This document shows positions 25,560 through 37,500 of a DNA stretch of 60,000 nucleotides, piece after piece; position 1 is the first letter of the stretch, and every line of letters begins with the position of its first letter. The notes below the pieces were generated by a model. The model saw only the letters and a program-made list of their open reading frames with translations. It ran no database searches and was not told where the DNA came from. The translations under genes were made by a program, and so were the position numbers. Origin of the DNA: Lingula anatina (Eukaryota; Brachiopoda; Lingulata; Lingulida; Lingulidae); NCBI RefSeq assembly GCF_001039355.2, contig NW_019773515.1, forward strand, positions 64,001 to 124,000, in the 5' to 3' direction.

Positions 25560-27016
25560 TTCTTAAAGTGTTAGCCTTCTTCCAGTCCATAGTTTTTTAC
25601 TTTTCCGTCAGTGAGCTTCTGGTTACGTTCCACAGGCTGCACCAACGGAGTGTAGGCAAGCAGGTTGCCACCTTTCCTGTGTAAAAAATGAGGTGAGATT
25701 GGTTTCTTTTATTATTTATTATTATATTTCATGTTCTAGATTGGTAGATGTAAATGTGAGAGATAAGAGCATATGCAACCGTTTCATGTTTTATGCGGAA
25801 TTTCACTGTGGAACATTATGCAGATTTTTTTTTTTGTTTATAACAAACGTTTTACAACATATAATCTTTCCAAAAGGCTTGCAGGGCCGCGTAATGCACA
25901 CAAAAATCGGGACATTTTATTGTTTGTTCACGGAGGCATCCATCATCCCTACAAGACCTGCCGCGGGGGCATGCTCCAAAAATCATTGATCTTTTTACAG
26001 TGTAACCTGTGCTATATTCTAAATGCACGTTTGGGACGAAAAAAAGCCAGGATAATTTGTTCTTCACACGCGTAGTACATGTTCAATTGCATGCTGAATA
26101 TTGAGACTTGGTATAACGACCGCCAAGGTCCTACTCTATACATATACTATAAAAGAAAACTAAAAATAATCATTGATGTTTGCAGAATAACCTTATTGGT
26201 TTATAATACTAAGGGCTTTGTCTTCTCTTTTTTATAATGATGACTATAAAGAGATAATGGCAATGTTTTTCACCCCATTTGATTTTAACAAATTTGATTA
26301 AACCCTTCCCCTCTTTGGGGTACATTGTTTCTAAATATAAACAAATACAACACTTCATTTCACAAGAAGTGGATGATCTGCAATGCACTGCCCACTCGTT
26401 CTCTCCTAACGCAATGCATGGCGTTGAACGTGAATTGTTACAGTTGGGGCGTACACTTCCGTTGTAAGCATTCTTGTTGTTGTAAGCCTGTGATCACACG
26501 CTATCAATAGTTTCGATATAAAACTGTAATCAGTTGTAGTTTGGTGTCAAAGGAATCATGTGTTCAGTCAACCTTAAAACTCTTTTGTCATCCTTCTTAT
26601 ACCAGTTAGGGTTTCGAGGGGAGAAAGAGTTTGAGTTTTCTATCTCTGGCGAGCTGGAATGCTTGGTTGAGTGGGATGTTGTTCGATTGCAAGGTCTCTC
26701 GTACTCCATCTATCCACTTCTATCCACTTAAAACGAGGGTCAGAAAATAAGCTTTCACTCCGAGTTTTTTTTTTTTTACACTGACCAGTCACCTTTATAA
26801 CAAAAATATGCAATGCAAACAAGTAGAGGCAAACGACATGTCTCATTTCAATACTACTTGATGAAGATGCCCATTTTTATAAAGTTGTATCTATTTCATA
26901 CCATACGTGGTGCGTGTGGATATCAGCCGCAAGGTCCGTGGGCGGCAGGGGGGGGGGGAGGGGCATTCCAACAGATTTTTAGTGTAGACTTTTCCTCCCA
27001 GTTTATCAGAAATCTA
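25560..27016. other. No gene found
   Basis: Only short open frames without splice support. A T tract at 26765-26778 and a G tract at 26949-26961. Confidence 0.55.
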
Positions 27017-27983
27017 TTTTATTTCCTTTATTCAAGTGGCTGAACAAATATTCTGCTTTCATGTATCTTGTGGTTCTTGAACTTTGGCATTTCCACACTC
27101 ATTATAGAAAAGTGCACAGAATTAGCCAGCGAAATAGGAAATAGGTTGATATTTAGTGAAAAATCAATCTGTGGAGGCTGCCACACACACACCGAACATT
27201 TTCCTTACCCTACGGCCCTGGGTACTGTACTACCATACAACAAACCTAGCTAATTGAGAGCCTGCGACAAATCAAACGATTCGGAACGATAACAATAACT
27301 TTATAACCATACAACGCATCTATCTAATTGAGTGCGCGCGACAAATCAAAAGATTAGGAACGATAACGCAATAGTAAGAGGCCGCGGTTTGGGCGTGACT
27401 GGAATATTTACAAACAAAACTTTATCCCTTTGTATAACTGTTGTAGTCATTTGAAGTCAGGGAACCAATAAATGTCTCAAAGCCCATTCGGACAAGCAGT
27501 CTGCAGTGTCATTCACATTGTTTGCAAAGCCTTTAGCCCTTTCTTTATTAGGTTTTGTTTGGGAATTTTGTATTCCACACAAATTTTGATAAAAGAAAAC
27601 ACAGAGGAATGTGGTCTAGACTAAAACAGGGTAATGTGCCAGCGATATAGCATGAACCGCACTGTTAAAACACAAAGGTCCTGTTGTAAGCTTGACAGAA
27701 AGTCGGCTCGGAGCAAATCGTTGAAAACAGATTGTGTCGTAAAGCCGCCACTCTGTTAGTGGCGTAGATAGGTAGGCCTACATAGGATTTATCGCAAGGT
27801 GACAAAGGTATCTCTCTCTCTGTATTGGTACTTTAAATGATAACTGTATTAAGGCACAAATGTGGGCTATTAGTATTAGCCGTGATGTTTATACTGATAG
27901 ACCTAGCATTTATTGCTACTACTAACGAGAGGGAATACAATTATTGGCGCGATTACGGTTTTAAGTTTTCATTTTTATCTCTA
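27017..27983. repeat. Duplicated block 3, copy A
   Basis: Matches 28371-29342 with scattered differences. Ends at TA, where a Tc1-like element starts. No supported gene. Confidence 0.88.
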
Positions 27984-28368
27984 CACACAGTGGACAAAAG
28001 AAGTGTCACCCCCTAACTCAGAGTAATGAAAGTAGGCAGATCTTGGGTACTTATAATGCCTGGTCTACTTATAATGTGACCAATGAGTATAAAACCGCTA
28101 TACCATGGAATTGTATTGTTGGTCTTGTACATGTACAGCAAATGTTATTCCTGTCTTCCTCCAGTATGGCAAGATACAGGTAATTATCTAACGGTTATAG
28201 GTGCAAGTTATTAACCTGAAGAGGCGGAATATAAGCAATGTCAGAATATCAATACAATTGAATTGTTCAGTCAGAACCGTGCAGAGGGTCTGGTCTCGGT
28301 ATAGAAACACTGGATCAAGAGACGAATTGTCTCTGATGGGTCGTCCAAGAAAAAATACTGGCCGTGAA
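27984..28368 (+). mobile_element. Tc1/mariner element, 5' part only
   Basis: Inserted at a TA. Left terminus CACACAGTGGACAAAAGAAG resembles Tc1-type ends. It contains a transposase start (see the pseudogene) and is cut off at the N at 28369, so catalytic domain and right terminus are missing from the window. Confidence 0.8.
28201..28368 (+). pseudogene. Tc1-type transposase, N-terminal fragment
   Basis: Reads VQVINLKRRNISNVRISIQL, then NCSVRTVQRVWSRYRNTGSR and GRPRKNTGRE. This is the paired-like helix-turn-helix (residues 1-45) and the GRPR hook typical of Tc1 transposases, which bind the element ends. An upstream ATG at 28166 is out of frame and followed by a stop, and a TAG lies immediately before 28201, so the N-terminus is broken. 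The DDE catalytic domain is absent because the sequence ends at an N. Confidence 0.8.
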
Positions 28369-28370
28369 NG

Positions 28371-29342
28371 TTTTATTTCCTTTATTCAAGTGGCTGAACA
28401 AATATTCTGCTTTCATGTATCTTGTGGTTCTTGAGCTTTGGCATTTTCACACTTATTATAGAAAAGTGCACAGAATTAGCCAGCGAAATACCTGTAGGTT
28501 GATATTTAGTGAAAAAATCAATCTGTATAGGCTGCCACACAAACACCGAACATTGTTCTTAGCCTACGGCCCTGGGTACTGTACTACCATAAAAAACACC
28601 TAGCTTATTGAGAGCCTGAGACAAATCAAAAGATTCGGAACGATATAACGTTAACTGTACAACCATACAACACTTCTATCTAATTGAGTGCGCGCGACAT
28701 ATCAAAAGATTAGGAACGATAACGCAATAGTAAGAGGCCGCGATCGTTTGGGCGTGACTGGAATATTTACAAACAAAACTTTGTCCCTTTGTATAACTGT
28801 TGTAGTCATTTGAAGTCAGGGAACCAATAAATATCTCAAAGCCCATTCGGACAAGCAGTCTGCAGTGTCATTCACATTGTTTGCAAAGCCTTTAGCCCTT
28901 TCTTTATTAGGTTTTGTTTGGGAATTTTGTATTCCACACAAATTTTGATAAAAGAAAACACAGAGGAATGTGGTCTGGACTAAAACAGGGTAATGTGCCA
29001 GCGATATAGCATGAACCGCACTGTTAAAACACAAAGGTCCTGTTGTAAGCTTGACAGAAAGTCGGCTCGGAGCAAATCGTTGAAAACAGATTGTGTCGTA
29101 AAGCCGCCACTCTGTTAGTGGCGTAGATAGGTAGGCCTACATAGGATTTATGGCAAGGTGACAAAGGTATCTCTCTCTCTGTATTGGTACTTTAAATGAT
29201 AACTGTATTAAGGCACAAATGTGGGCTATTAGTATTAGCCGTGATGTTTATACTGATAGACCTAGCACTTATTGCTACTACTAACGAGAGGGAATGCAAT
29301 TATTGGCGCGATTACGGTTTTAAGTTTTCATTTTTATCTCTA
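28371..29342. repeat. Duplicated block 3, copy B
   Basis: Second copy of 27017-27983, starting right after the N at 28369. Copy B carries the empty site (CTCTA followed by GTTAATGAC) where copy A holds the Tc1-like insertion. Confidence 0.88.
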
Positions 29343-29664
29343 GTTAATGACATGATAATTCCAAAACGTACACTTTGGCTAGTAGTCTGTTACAAAATTG
29401 TTATAGCTCATATACTTTAATCTTGTAGGCCTATACTGTTGTAGATGCCTCTGATACCAGAGGATAGCCAAAACGGGGATTCGCTGATTTTCAACACTAT
29501 TGTTCTGCTGGCCACCATGTGGTTATGCATTTATTTGAATCATTATCACCTCATTATTTTTTCAGTAAATGAAGCAAAGCATGCAACACGGGGGATTGAA
29601 ATGCAGGCCACCATATCATTTTACATAATAATTGAGTCAATGATAGATCGTGTTCTTTTTACAG

Positions 29665-30253
29665 GACACAGGCTGAAGAAATGAGGGAATTGGGAATGGA
29701 CGTACGCAGACATTCATCCGAATTGTATGTCCCTTACAAGTGGGAATCAAAGACCCACGAAGTGAAAAAAGCACAAGCAACTGAAAACAATAATATATTC
29801 CATGATGAACTCGACAATAAGGATCCTGACTTGAATCCATTGACATATATTGAACATTTGTATCTTCGTCCAGCACTTAGAACCAAATCTCACAACAGCG
29901 AGATCACGTTATATAGAAACTCGGAAAAATCCGTGAAATTTGACAAATATCAATGGTTCAAAAGCACCATTGAACACCTAGTAACCTTAGAACCAGAGAG
30001 GTTTTCATCATCTATAATAATCCCTAATACAAAGTCAGCAAACAGTTACCAATCGTCCATTTTTCATTCATTTGGCGGGGTGGTGCTACGCAAGAAATGC
30101 GTGGTTGTGACAGAAGAGTGCTATGCGGTGGAAACTTCAGAAAGCGAACCGAAAGTAAAACTGCATGACAAGCGGACAGTTACCACTGTGGTGTTGAGTC
30201 AGTATGGGAAGACAAATGGACAGAATGGGACAATGAGGCAGCTCTTACCATGA
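29665..30253 (+). CDS. Probable last exon(s) of an unknown gene
   Basis: Open frame of 196 codons from a good splice acceptor (ttttttacag at 29655-29664) to TGA at 30251. The frame is open through the acceptor, so the ATG at 29681 need not be the start. The protein is hydrophilic with no signal peptide, membrane helix or family motif I recognise; a notable stretch is KDPDLNPLTYIEHLYLRPAL. A poly(A) signal follows at 30810. In its last 30 codons an overlapping frame (30169-30594) reads more like protein (WEDKWTEWDNEAALTMRRDY), so a frameshift or missed intron near 30165-30200 is possible. The gene converges on NR6A. Confidence 0.5.
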
Positions 30254-30594
30254 GGAGAGATTATCTTTCGGTAGAAGTACTTCAAGATCTACATGTATTG
30301 CCAATTAGAGACAAAAAGATAATTCAAACATGGCCTCGCCGATTATTAATCACCATGTTAATTGATTTAATATTTTTATTACATCCGCACATAAAACAAA
30401 TTGTAGTTGTTCACCTTGTCAAAAAAGTTATTTTTTTACACAAAATTAAAGAGAAAAAGAAAACGTCTTTAAAATGGATCAGTTTATTGCCTCTCAACAC
30501 CCGAAACCAGCCCAACCCCCGAAATACAACTGCACGGGCATTGTGCATTACACTAACACATACCTTTATTTTTTCCATTTACTTACTATACTAG
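30169..30594 (+). CDS. Overlapping open frame, possible true C-terminal end of the unknown gene
   Basis: Open frame after a TGA at 30166-30168, overlapping the previous frame by 85 nt in another phase. Residues from about 30185 to 30330 (VESVWEDKWTEWDNEAALTM, then RRDYLSVEVLQDLHVLPIRD) have protein-like composition. The later part is hydrophobic and lysine-rich and looks like translated AT-rich DNA. I treat it as a possible continuation of 29665-30253 after a frameshift or small intron, not as a separate gene. Confidence 0.3.
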   Translation, partial: QADSYHCGVESVWEDKWTEWDNEAALTMRRDYLSVEVLQDLHVLPIRDKKIIQTWPRRLLITMLIDLIFLLHPHIKQIVVVHLVKKVIFLHKIKEKKKTSLKWISLLPLNTRNQPNPRNTTARALCITLTHTFIFSIYLLY

Positions 30595-30809
30595 GGTTTG
30601 TAATTTATTGTTATAATTGTTATTATTATAATTCATTACAATTATTTACATACGTACATACATACATACATGTTTTTTCGGGGATCTTGATTTAAGAATA
30701 TCAATGGTTTTACGACAATAACAAAGTATTTCTTAAATACCATCTTTACATTTTTACTTGGTTTCATTTATCATGGGTTCACCTGTCAAACTTTTTCAGA
30801 CACCCAACA

Positions 30810-30815
30810 AATAAA
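30810..30815 (+). terminator. Poly(A) signal for the plus-strand unknown gene
   Basis: AATAAA within ACAAATAAAATGG, about 560 nt after the stop of the unknown frame and 500 nt before the NR6A stop on the other strand. Confidence 0.35.
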
Positions 30816-31205
30816 ATGGTGTTATTCTAAAGGAGGTCTCGGATGCTAACGTTCGCAACAAAGTAGATTAAAAACACCGAGCCACTAAATGACTGTCTGA
30901 CTACAGGGCCAGCAAGTAGTTTGTAACAAAAAGCTTGTACTTATTGTACTATACTTTTAATTTTATACTATATTTTAGAGACTCCTGTGACATCAAAGGG
31001 TAGCCATTTCACACGTGCGTTAACTGCCAAACTGATATCAAAGTTTGCGAGAGGTGTCGTCACTTACAGAATCATATAAATGCCAACAAATGGTCATTCC
31101 AGTCATTTCAAAGTGTCCTTAATTGTTATTTTAGTATAGAGCGGTCGTTTGGAGACGTGCTATTACGTCATGTATATACAATCCGTGGGATCTCATACCC
31201 TTTCA

Positions 31206-31211
31206 TTTATT
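31206..31211 (-). terminator. Poly(A) signal of the NR6A gene
   Basis: AATAAA on the minus strand about 100 nt downstream of the NR6A stop codon. It is the first canonical signal after the stop, giving a short 3' UTR. Confidence 0.55.
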
Positions 31212-31313
31212 GGAGTCTCGCATATATAAACATAGAGCTCGTTCTCCTGCCATGTGACGCAGGTTGGATGTTTTTAACTGAATGACCTGGCAACATCCCA
31301 ATACTTCATCGCC

Positions 31314-31549
31314 TCATTTGGCATCCTCTACCGGATGTAACAGAAGTTGTTTGAAGATCGACGGCAGTTGTTCCAGAGGATATTCACTGAGGTTTTCTCC
31401 GACCACCTTCAGTGGCTCGAGGACGTCCAGCATGGCTTGTACACGTGTGGCCGGCTGAAGAGTGACCGAACTGGACAGGTAGTGAAGGACTTGGGTAAAA
31501 TGATTGGCTAAACGCTCGGTCTCCGTCAGGTGATGCGATATAAGGATGT
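31314..31549 (-). CDS. NR6A1: NR6A terminal coding exon (end of ligand-binding domain)
   Basis: Residues 446-523 and TGA. Phase 1 join makes Asn446. [20 protein letters not shown] and the following leucine-rich helices fit helices 9-11. The tail [20 protein letters not shown] shows no obvious classical AF-2 activation helix, as expected for a mostly repressive NR6A receptor. Confidence 0.92.
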
Positions 31550-34500
31550 CTGAAAGTATATAATGTGATATGATATCATACAATATGTGACTTATTTAGA
31601 TCTAATAGTAATACTGATATTACTAGAATCATGGACGAAAAAAAAGTAAAGCATTTATGATACTGCAGACAAAATCGGCGTATTGTTTTAGGACCTCGAT
31701 TGGGTACGCTTTTGCGCTGCTTTTCGCCACTTAGGGTGAAGCAAACGTGCTTCCTCGTTTGGGGTGTGAAACATATCGACTTATTTATACCAGTACTTAC
31801 TTTGTCTTAAGAAGCAAAAGCTCTTCAGGACCGCCCATTCTTCAGAGGAAAGCCTCAAATCCAGTAGATGTTTGCAGAGAGTCAGCAGTTTTTTGCAAAA
31901 CATTCTGGACTCCTGGGTCTGGTATCTCGTTGGAATAACATAGGTTTGCAACAGCTGAGCCAGTCGGGAAAGGAAATATTTTTCGCCAGAGATCAGCGCC
32001 GTTATTATTGTCACAGAAAAGAAAGACTTGGTTGTCAAAATGGCTACCTCCTCTGAGGTCAGTTTGTCAAGAATGGGCTGTCGTTTTATCCACTCCGAGT
32101 GAACGTTACACAATGAAACTATGATCTCTGAAAACCTCAACACAGTCTGTTTATGTTCTTGTTCATCATCTACGTTGGAAACGCCACACTGTGAATCTTG
32201 AACGCACTCGGGTTCTTTTTTAATCGTCACTGCATCCTTCAGGTGGCTGTCACGCTGCCGAGATAACTCGGAGAGCATGTGAAGGTTCCTGCACCTATCC
32301 CTGGCATCTGTTAAACGTCTCTTTTCAAATTCCATTGCAGCCAGCGTTGCCTTTTCTGCATCCAGCAACACTCTATGTCCATAAGGTGGGAGATGCGTTT
32401 CCCCAAGTGAAGAGGGCGCCAGCAGCGACCATGGTTGGCCAGCGGCACTGAAGCGACTGATGTCGGGTATCTGTCCGGGGTGCATGGGGTCAAGCCAGGG
32501 GCGACTGTATGTCCATAGACCGGGGTGATTCCATAGGGCTGGTGGCGTGCACGGTATACAATGACGGGGAATCCCAGAGCAAAACACTGATGATGGGCCA
32601 ATCCTGGGGAACCTTGAAAGCTGTAACAGAAATATATGCTATACTTTGTGTGAAATTGCTGACACACTTATTTATATGGCTTCAAAAATGGATAAAACTT
32701 TGTGCTTTTAGTGATCTTAATATTAACGAGGTGGTTTGGAAATGAATGTAGGTGTTGAAAACGGTCACGGTCAGAGGCGACATTTAAAGGCAGTTGTTAT
32801 TGTTACTAAATGACGTACGTAAAGGCCATAAAGTGGAAAGTGAAGGAACTTGGGATACAGGCGGTTCCAAACTTACGTGCGGCTCTATAACGTGAGGTGA
32901 CAAGGGAAAGTACCCACTGGGCGCAAATATGCCGCTATCACCGGGATCAGAGTAGTCACCCTTTAAGATGCGAGATATACATTCTGCAGAATACTGAAAA
33001 TGACAAAAAAATCTTCAACATGATAATAAAGACAGTGAAAGGCGCCCTTGGCCCTTTAACGTAAAAATGACCAACCAAAGAAACAGTGTATTAGACTGAT
33101 CTTTATTTATGAAAGGCACGTGTGTAGACATTTCGATTTGGACTATGGCATAATGATAATAATAAAATATAATATTAATAATAATTCCGCCTCTAAAGTC
33201 GTATGTCTACAGGCTTTGATATGGGACTGATACATACCTTCACTGCCCCTGTGTGTCTTGTCCTACCTCCTGGCATCCGGTCTTCTCGGATGGCTGAAGA
33301 GATAGCAAGATTTTTGATAAAAACACGGATCAATATTTGAATTTTAAATTATTCAAAAAACGGTAAGTCAATAACCAAATTTTTAATCTGGACGGGCTGA
33401 CAGTTTACAACTTTAAGGGCATTTTGAACAAGGTTTGTCCAAATTCTAAAAGAATCCTGACCGGGTTTTAAAAATCCTGTTTTTTTAATCCACTGGCATA
33501 ACTTTAGGGAATGTTTAACCCTAAAGTGCATGGTAGTGGGTGTGTTATTGCTGGCTACATTTCAGAATTCAGAAAGATGTAATCATGTTCAAGGTCGAAA
33601 TATGCACTAGATAGAAAGAGAGACTACAAGTTCTCTGTTAGAGCGCGAAGAAGATTGGATTTTGAATTTAGCGCTACGGTGATGTTATAAAAGGCACTAA
33701 TCATTAAAAATCACTTAATAATGGAAGACTTTTTTATTCATTAAAAACTTCATCGCAAATTATCTACACTGTAAAGGTTATTTCCGACTTTTTTTTATCC
33801 AAGACGGTCAAAAGTTCAAGTCAATCTTTGAAAGAAAATGACCAGGTCATGACATTTTTATCAATTTTACAAGGGGTTTGCCATTGTTAAGTTGTGCCAA
33901 CTTCATCTCAAGATCATATTTGATGGCAAGTCTATGTCAACGAAAATGGACAATACTTAAAACTTTATCAGACTGACACCTAATGTAATGATGCAGTGAA
34001 AAAGTCGATTTTGCATTCTTCGCGCTGGTAACAGATATATCAGTTTCGAATTTTACAAGAGCATTGTCTTTTAACGTACATGTCTCCACATTAATGAGAA
34101 ACAGTCTATGGTGTAGCTTACTGTTTGCCATGCCCCCCCCCCCCCTTTTTTTTTTTTTTTTTTGGAAACAGTTGGCTACTGGCTTGGATATTGTGTAGGT
34201 ATTTAGCATTACTCTTCTTTTACCTGTAAAGAATTCAGTACTCCTCACGGTGCATAAATTTACATTTGTCTGTAATAAAATGGCAATTAAAGTTTCACTG
34301 CAAGGCAAAGGCATTTTTCCCCCATTGAATATAGCACATGTACATTCTGTAAACAACATTATGTGACATATCCCAAGTTATTAGGTATTCAAAAGTAATT
34401 CAGAGATAAGATTATACATCCTTACGTATCATTTTCATGCGCCTCAAGATTCATCTATTGCAATGTACCTTCATTGATTAAAATTAATGAGATTTATGAA

Positions 34501-37500
34501 AATTGCATCAGNGCTATATTTTGTAACTGCCAGTGAATGACAATATAGCATATTTTAAAAAAATAAACGTGGTATATCTGTGAATTTAGCTTTACTCTAA
34601 CAAAATATCTTAAAAACAGTTTTATCCCTCCGATCCAAAACATTTGTTACGTCAATCAAACACAAATGGGTCAAATATATAAATTTTACACGGATATGAC
34701 AGTTTGATTGCCACCATCCATTTTATTATGTGAGTAGCCAAGATCCATCACACATGTTATGTTTTCGTGTTATTCAGTCAGAGTAAAAATGTTATAAAAT
34801 TTAACAAACAAATTGCTTTTTTTGACAAATGTACAGGCACACGCAAAACTAAAGTGATGAGAAAGGAACAAAAACACCACCTGCGGCGTAACAGTCATAA
34901 ATTTCGGCATTCGTACTCACAAACTGAGGTTCGAGTTCGCAAACGCCCAATCCGTTTATAAGCCCTGTGAAGGGATTTTGAAAAAGTGACAGTGCATAAA
35001 ATGAAGGACATAAACACCCTTGGAAGATCGACTTTCACTGTTTGCAAATTATAGCAGATTGCTCTGATGTATAGCTTCAAGAACAGCTCTAAATTTATAT
35101 TTTGTTTACCATTTGATGAAAAAAACAATATTTCCCACAACAGGATATTTCCACTGATTAGACGTATTCACGCGATCGTATGATGGATTCCGAAAAGCAG
35201 TACCAGAGTTCAGATACGTTCTTGATACTAGGTAGACAAATAAACGCTAAAATTTACCTTTGACGTTCATTCCGACTTTAAGACATTGAAGCAGACGGCA
35301 GTACTGGCACCTGTTTCTGGTGCGCTTGCTCATGATGCACCCTTCGTGATTCCTACACTTATACACAGCCCGATGGAGCACGGAACGCATAAAAAATCCT
35401 GAAATCAAAATATGCAGATTTGGACTTAAAATGATCTTAATCAGTTACATAAAGAGAACTATAACAAATATTACGTTTTTATGTAGTAGTGTCGATTACG
35501 TAGCAATGTGAAGGATTTGAAACATTTGCTNCCCCTTCATTTTTCACGTCACAAATCACATGCTACTTGCTCACAGAGCGATCTTATTTTGGTGGGACAT
35601 GTATGCCTTTTTAAATATTGAAAACATAGAATAACATTAGGAAGTGCAGTGAGGCTTACAGTAATCCTTAAAAATATTTTTATTACAGGAAAAGAAATCA
35701 GAGTTTATTCCAAAACTATCAAGTTACGGATACCAAAGACACTTTTTTCGTCATTTTCAACCCAGATGTCCTTTCTTTTCCCCAAAGAAACAAAACACAT
35801 CTTTTTACGACTGACTCATTTATCTATACATTTGTTACAAGATTTTTATATACAGGTAATTTGATACTTGTGCTTTAGTGATAATGGAATATGTATAATC
35901 AGTCTGCGTGGATCTATGCGTGGGTGTGTGCATATTTGTATTTTAAAAATAGGCGATGAATAATTAAAAAAGTAAAGAAATAAATCCAGACTTCCTTTTT
36001 TACTAACTGCCTAATGCAGCCTTCTCACCTTTGCATCCCTCACACGACATGACGCCATAGTGCAGTCCCGTGGCCCTGTCATGACAGACGGCACAGGAGC
36101 GTTCCTCCTCATCCTCCTCGTCAACATCCTTCGTGCGCTTGCCGTCTATCAAGTCTGAAATAAAAAAATAGAGACAACGTCACTTTCATTATTTCTTATT
36201 TATGTGGACCTCTTGCCATGCAAAAATTTGATGGTCGATTATTACATGTGTACGGGGGGGGGGGACCTATGAGCGCATTCAGGACAGCGGATTAGCAATT
36301 CCGCGGATCAATATGGCGACCAGCTTAAAAGCTTGCCACTTAATTCCCCATTTAGTTAGACACTGAATACGTTCCCCGCAACAAGCATTCAAGTGGGTTG
36401 TCCATATTTGATCCGCGGATCTGTTAGTCGGCTCTTCTGAATGCGCTCTATGACGGAAATGGACTCAGCTCGTGATACGAGGCCAGACACCTCAACCGGA
36501 TTTCTTTCTTTTTTAACCTCATTTGCATTTGCTTACTAAAGTTCTCGTTATGGCGATAGAGATATTTGGTCACCGAACTTAATATAAGAGAGAAGCATTT
36601 CTATTTTTTGAATTTATCTATTTTGTGCCCTGAACTAAGGGGTACCGTCAAAACACACGTCCCCAGGGACCCAGTTCCTAAGGCATTAACAGAGCACCCT
36701 TGCACATCCCAAGAAAAACAACGTGATTTTTTTTTATCAAGGTTCTTTTTTAAAAATCAAAGTAAAATGCAGCGCATACAATCAAAGCTCAAGCAAAATA
36801 AAATTTTATTGTCACTCTTTTACATAACTTTCTGTCAGAATAGAAATCTTGGCATAGTTTTTTTTTATTTTTAAATCTAAGAAACTGTGGTTTGTTTTCT
36901 TTAAAGTTTTAACTTTAAAGAATAGACATCTTTCAAAATGTTCCTTGGTCTACAGATCTCATACACATGTATGTGCAATTTTTCTGCAAATTTGTCAAAG
37001 AGGGTAGAAATACAAACGCGTAGAATAATCAGATTATAAACGTCCAATAACTCCTTCGTTATTTTCATATCGAGCCCTCCCGCAAGTGGCCTATTAAGCC
37101 TATAAACAGACAATTCGTTTCTGAAACAAAACGTTAAAATGGAATGACCACTTGATTAATAACATTTGCTTTCTCGAGTAGCTGTGAAAGATAAATGTGT
37201 TGTAAATTGTGGTCAACCTTGTGCTCGATAAAAAAACTTCTCAAAGCCATTCGCCTAACGACCATCAGCCCGTACGTGATCATGCTGTAAAATAATGGCT
37301 TAATCTAGTTCCACCTGTTTTGTCTGCCTAGCTTTGAATTTACGCAAGGAACCCCGCAGACGGTTTTTAAGGTAAACAGATGGACTGACAGCAAGGAACA
37401 TTGTAGAAGTCAAAGCTAATGTTATGTCGTTAGTTCTAAAGGAAGCTCTCATTACTACGGGTGACATGATGGCTTTTGTTAAGGCGTGAAGTCTTGTTCA

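Noticed and set aside
25460-25684. Plus-strand frame beginning MYLDQILPRVDLFPPKGADL
   Set aside because: It starts inside the MITE at 25387-25554 and is a chance frame through the element and its flank.
31747-32745. Plus-strand and second minus-strand frames over the NR6A ligand-binding exon
   Set aside because: Shadows of the receptor exon, which has the splice sites and family match.
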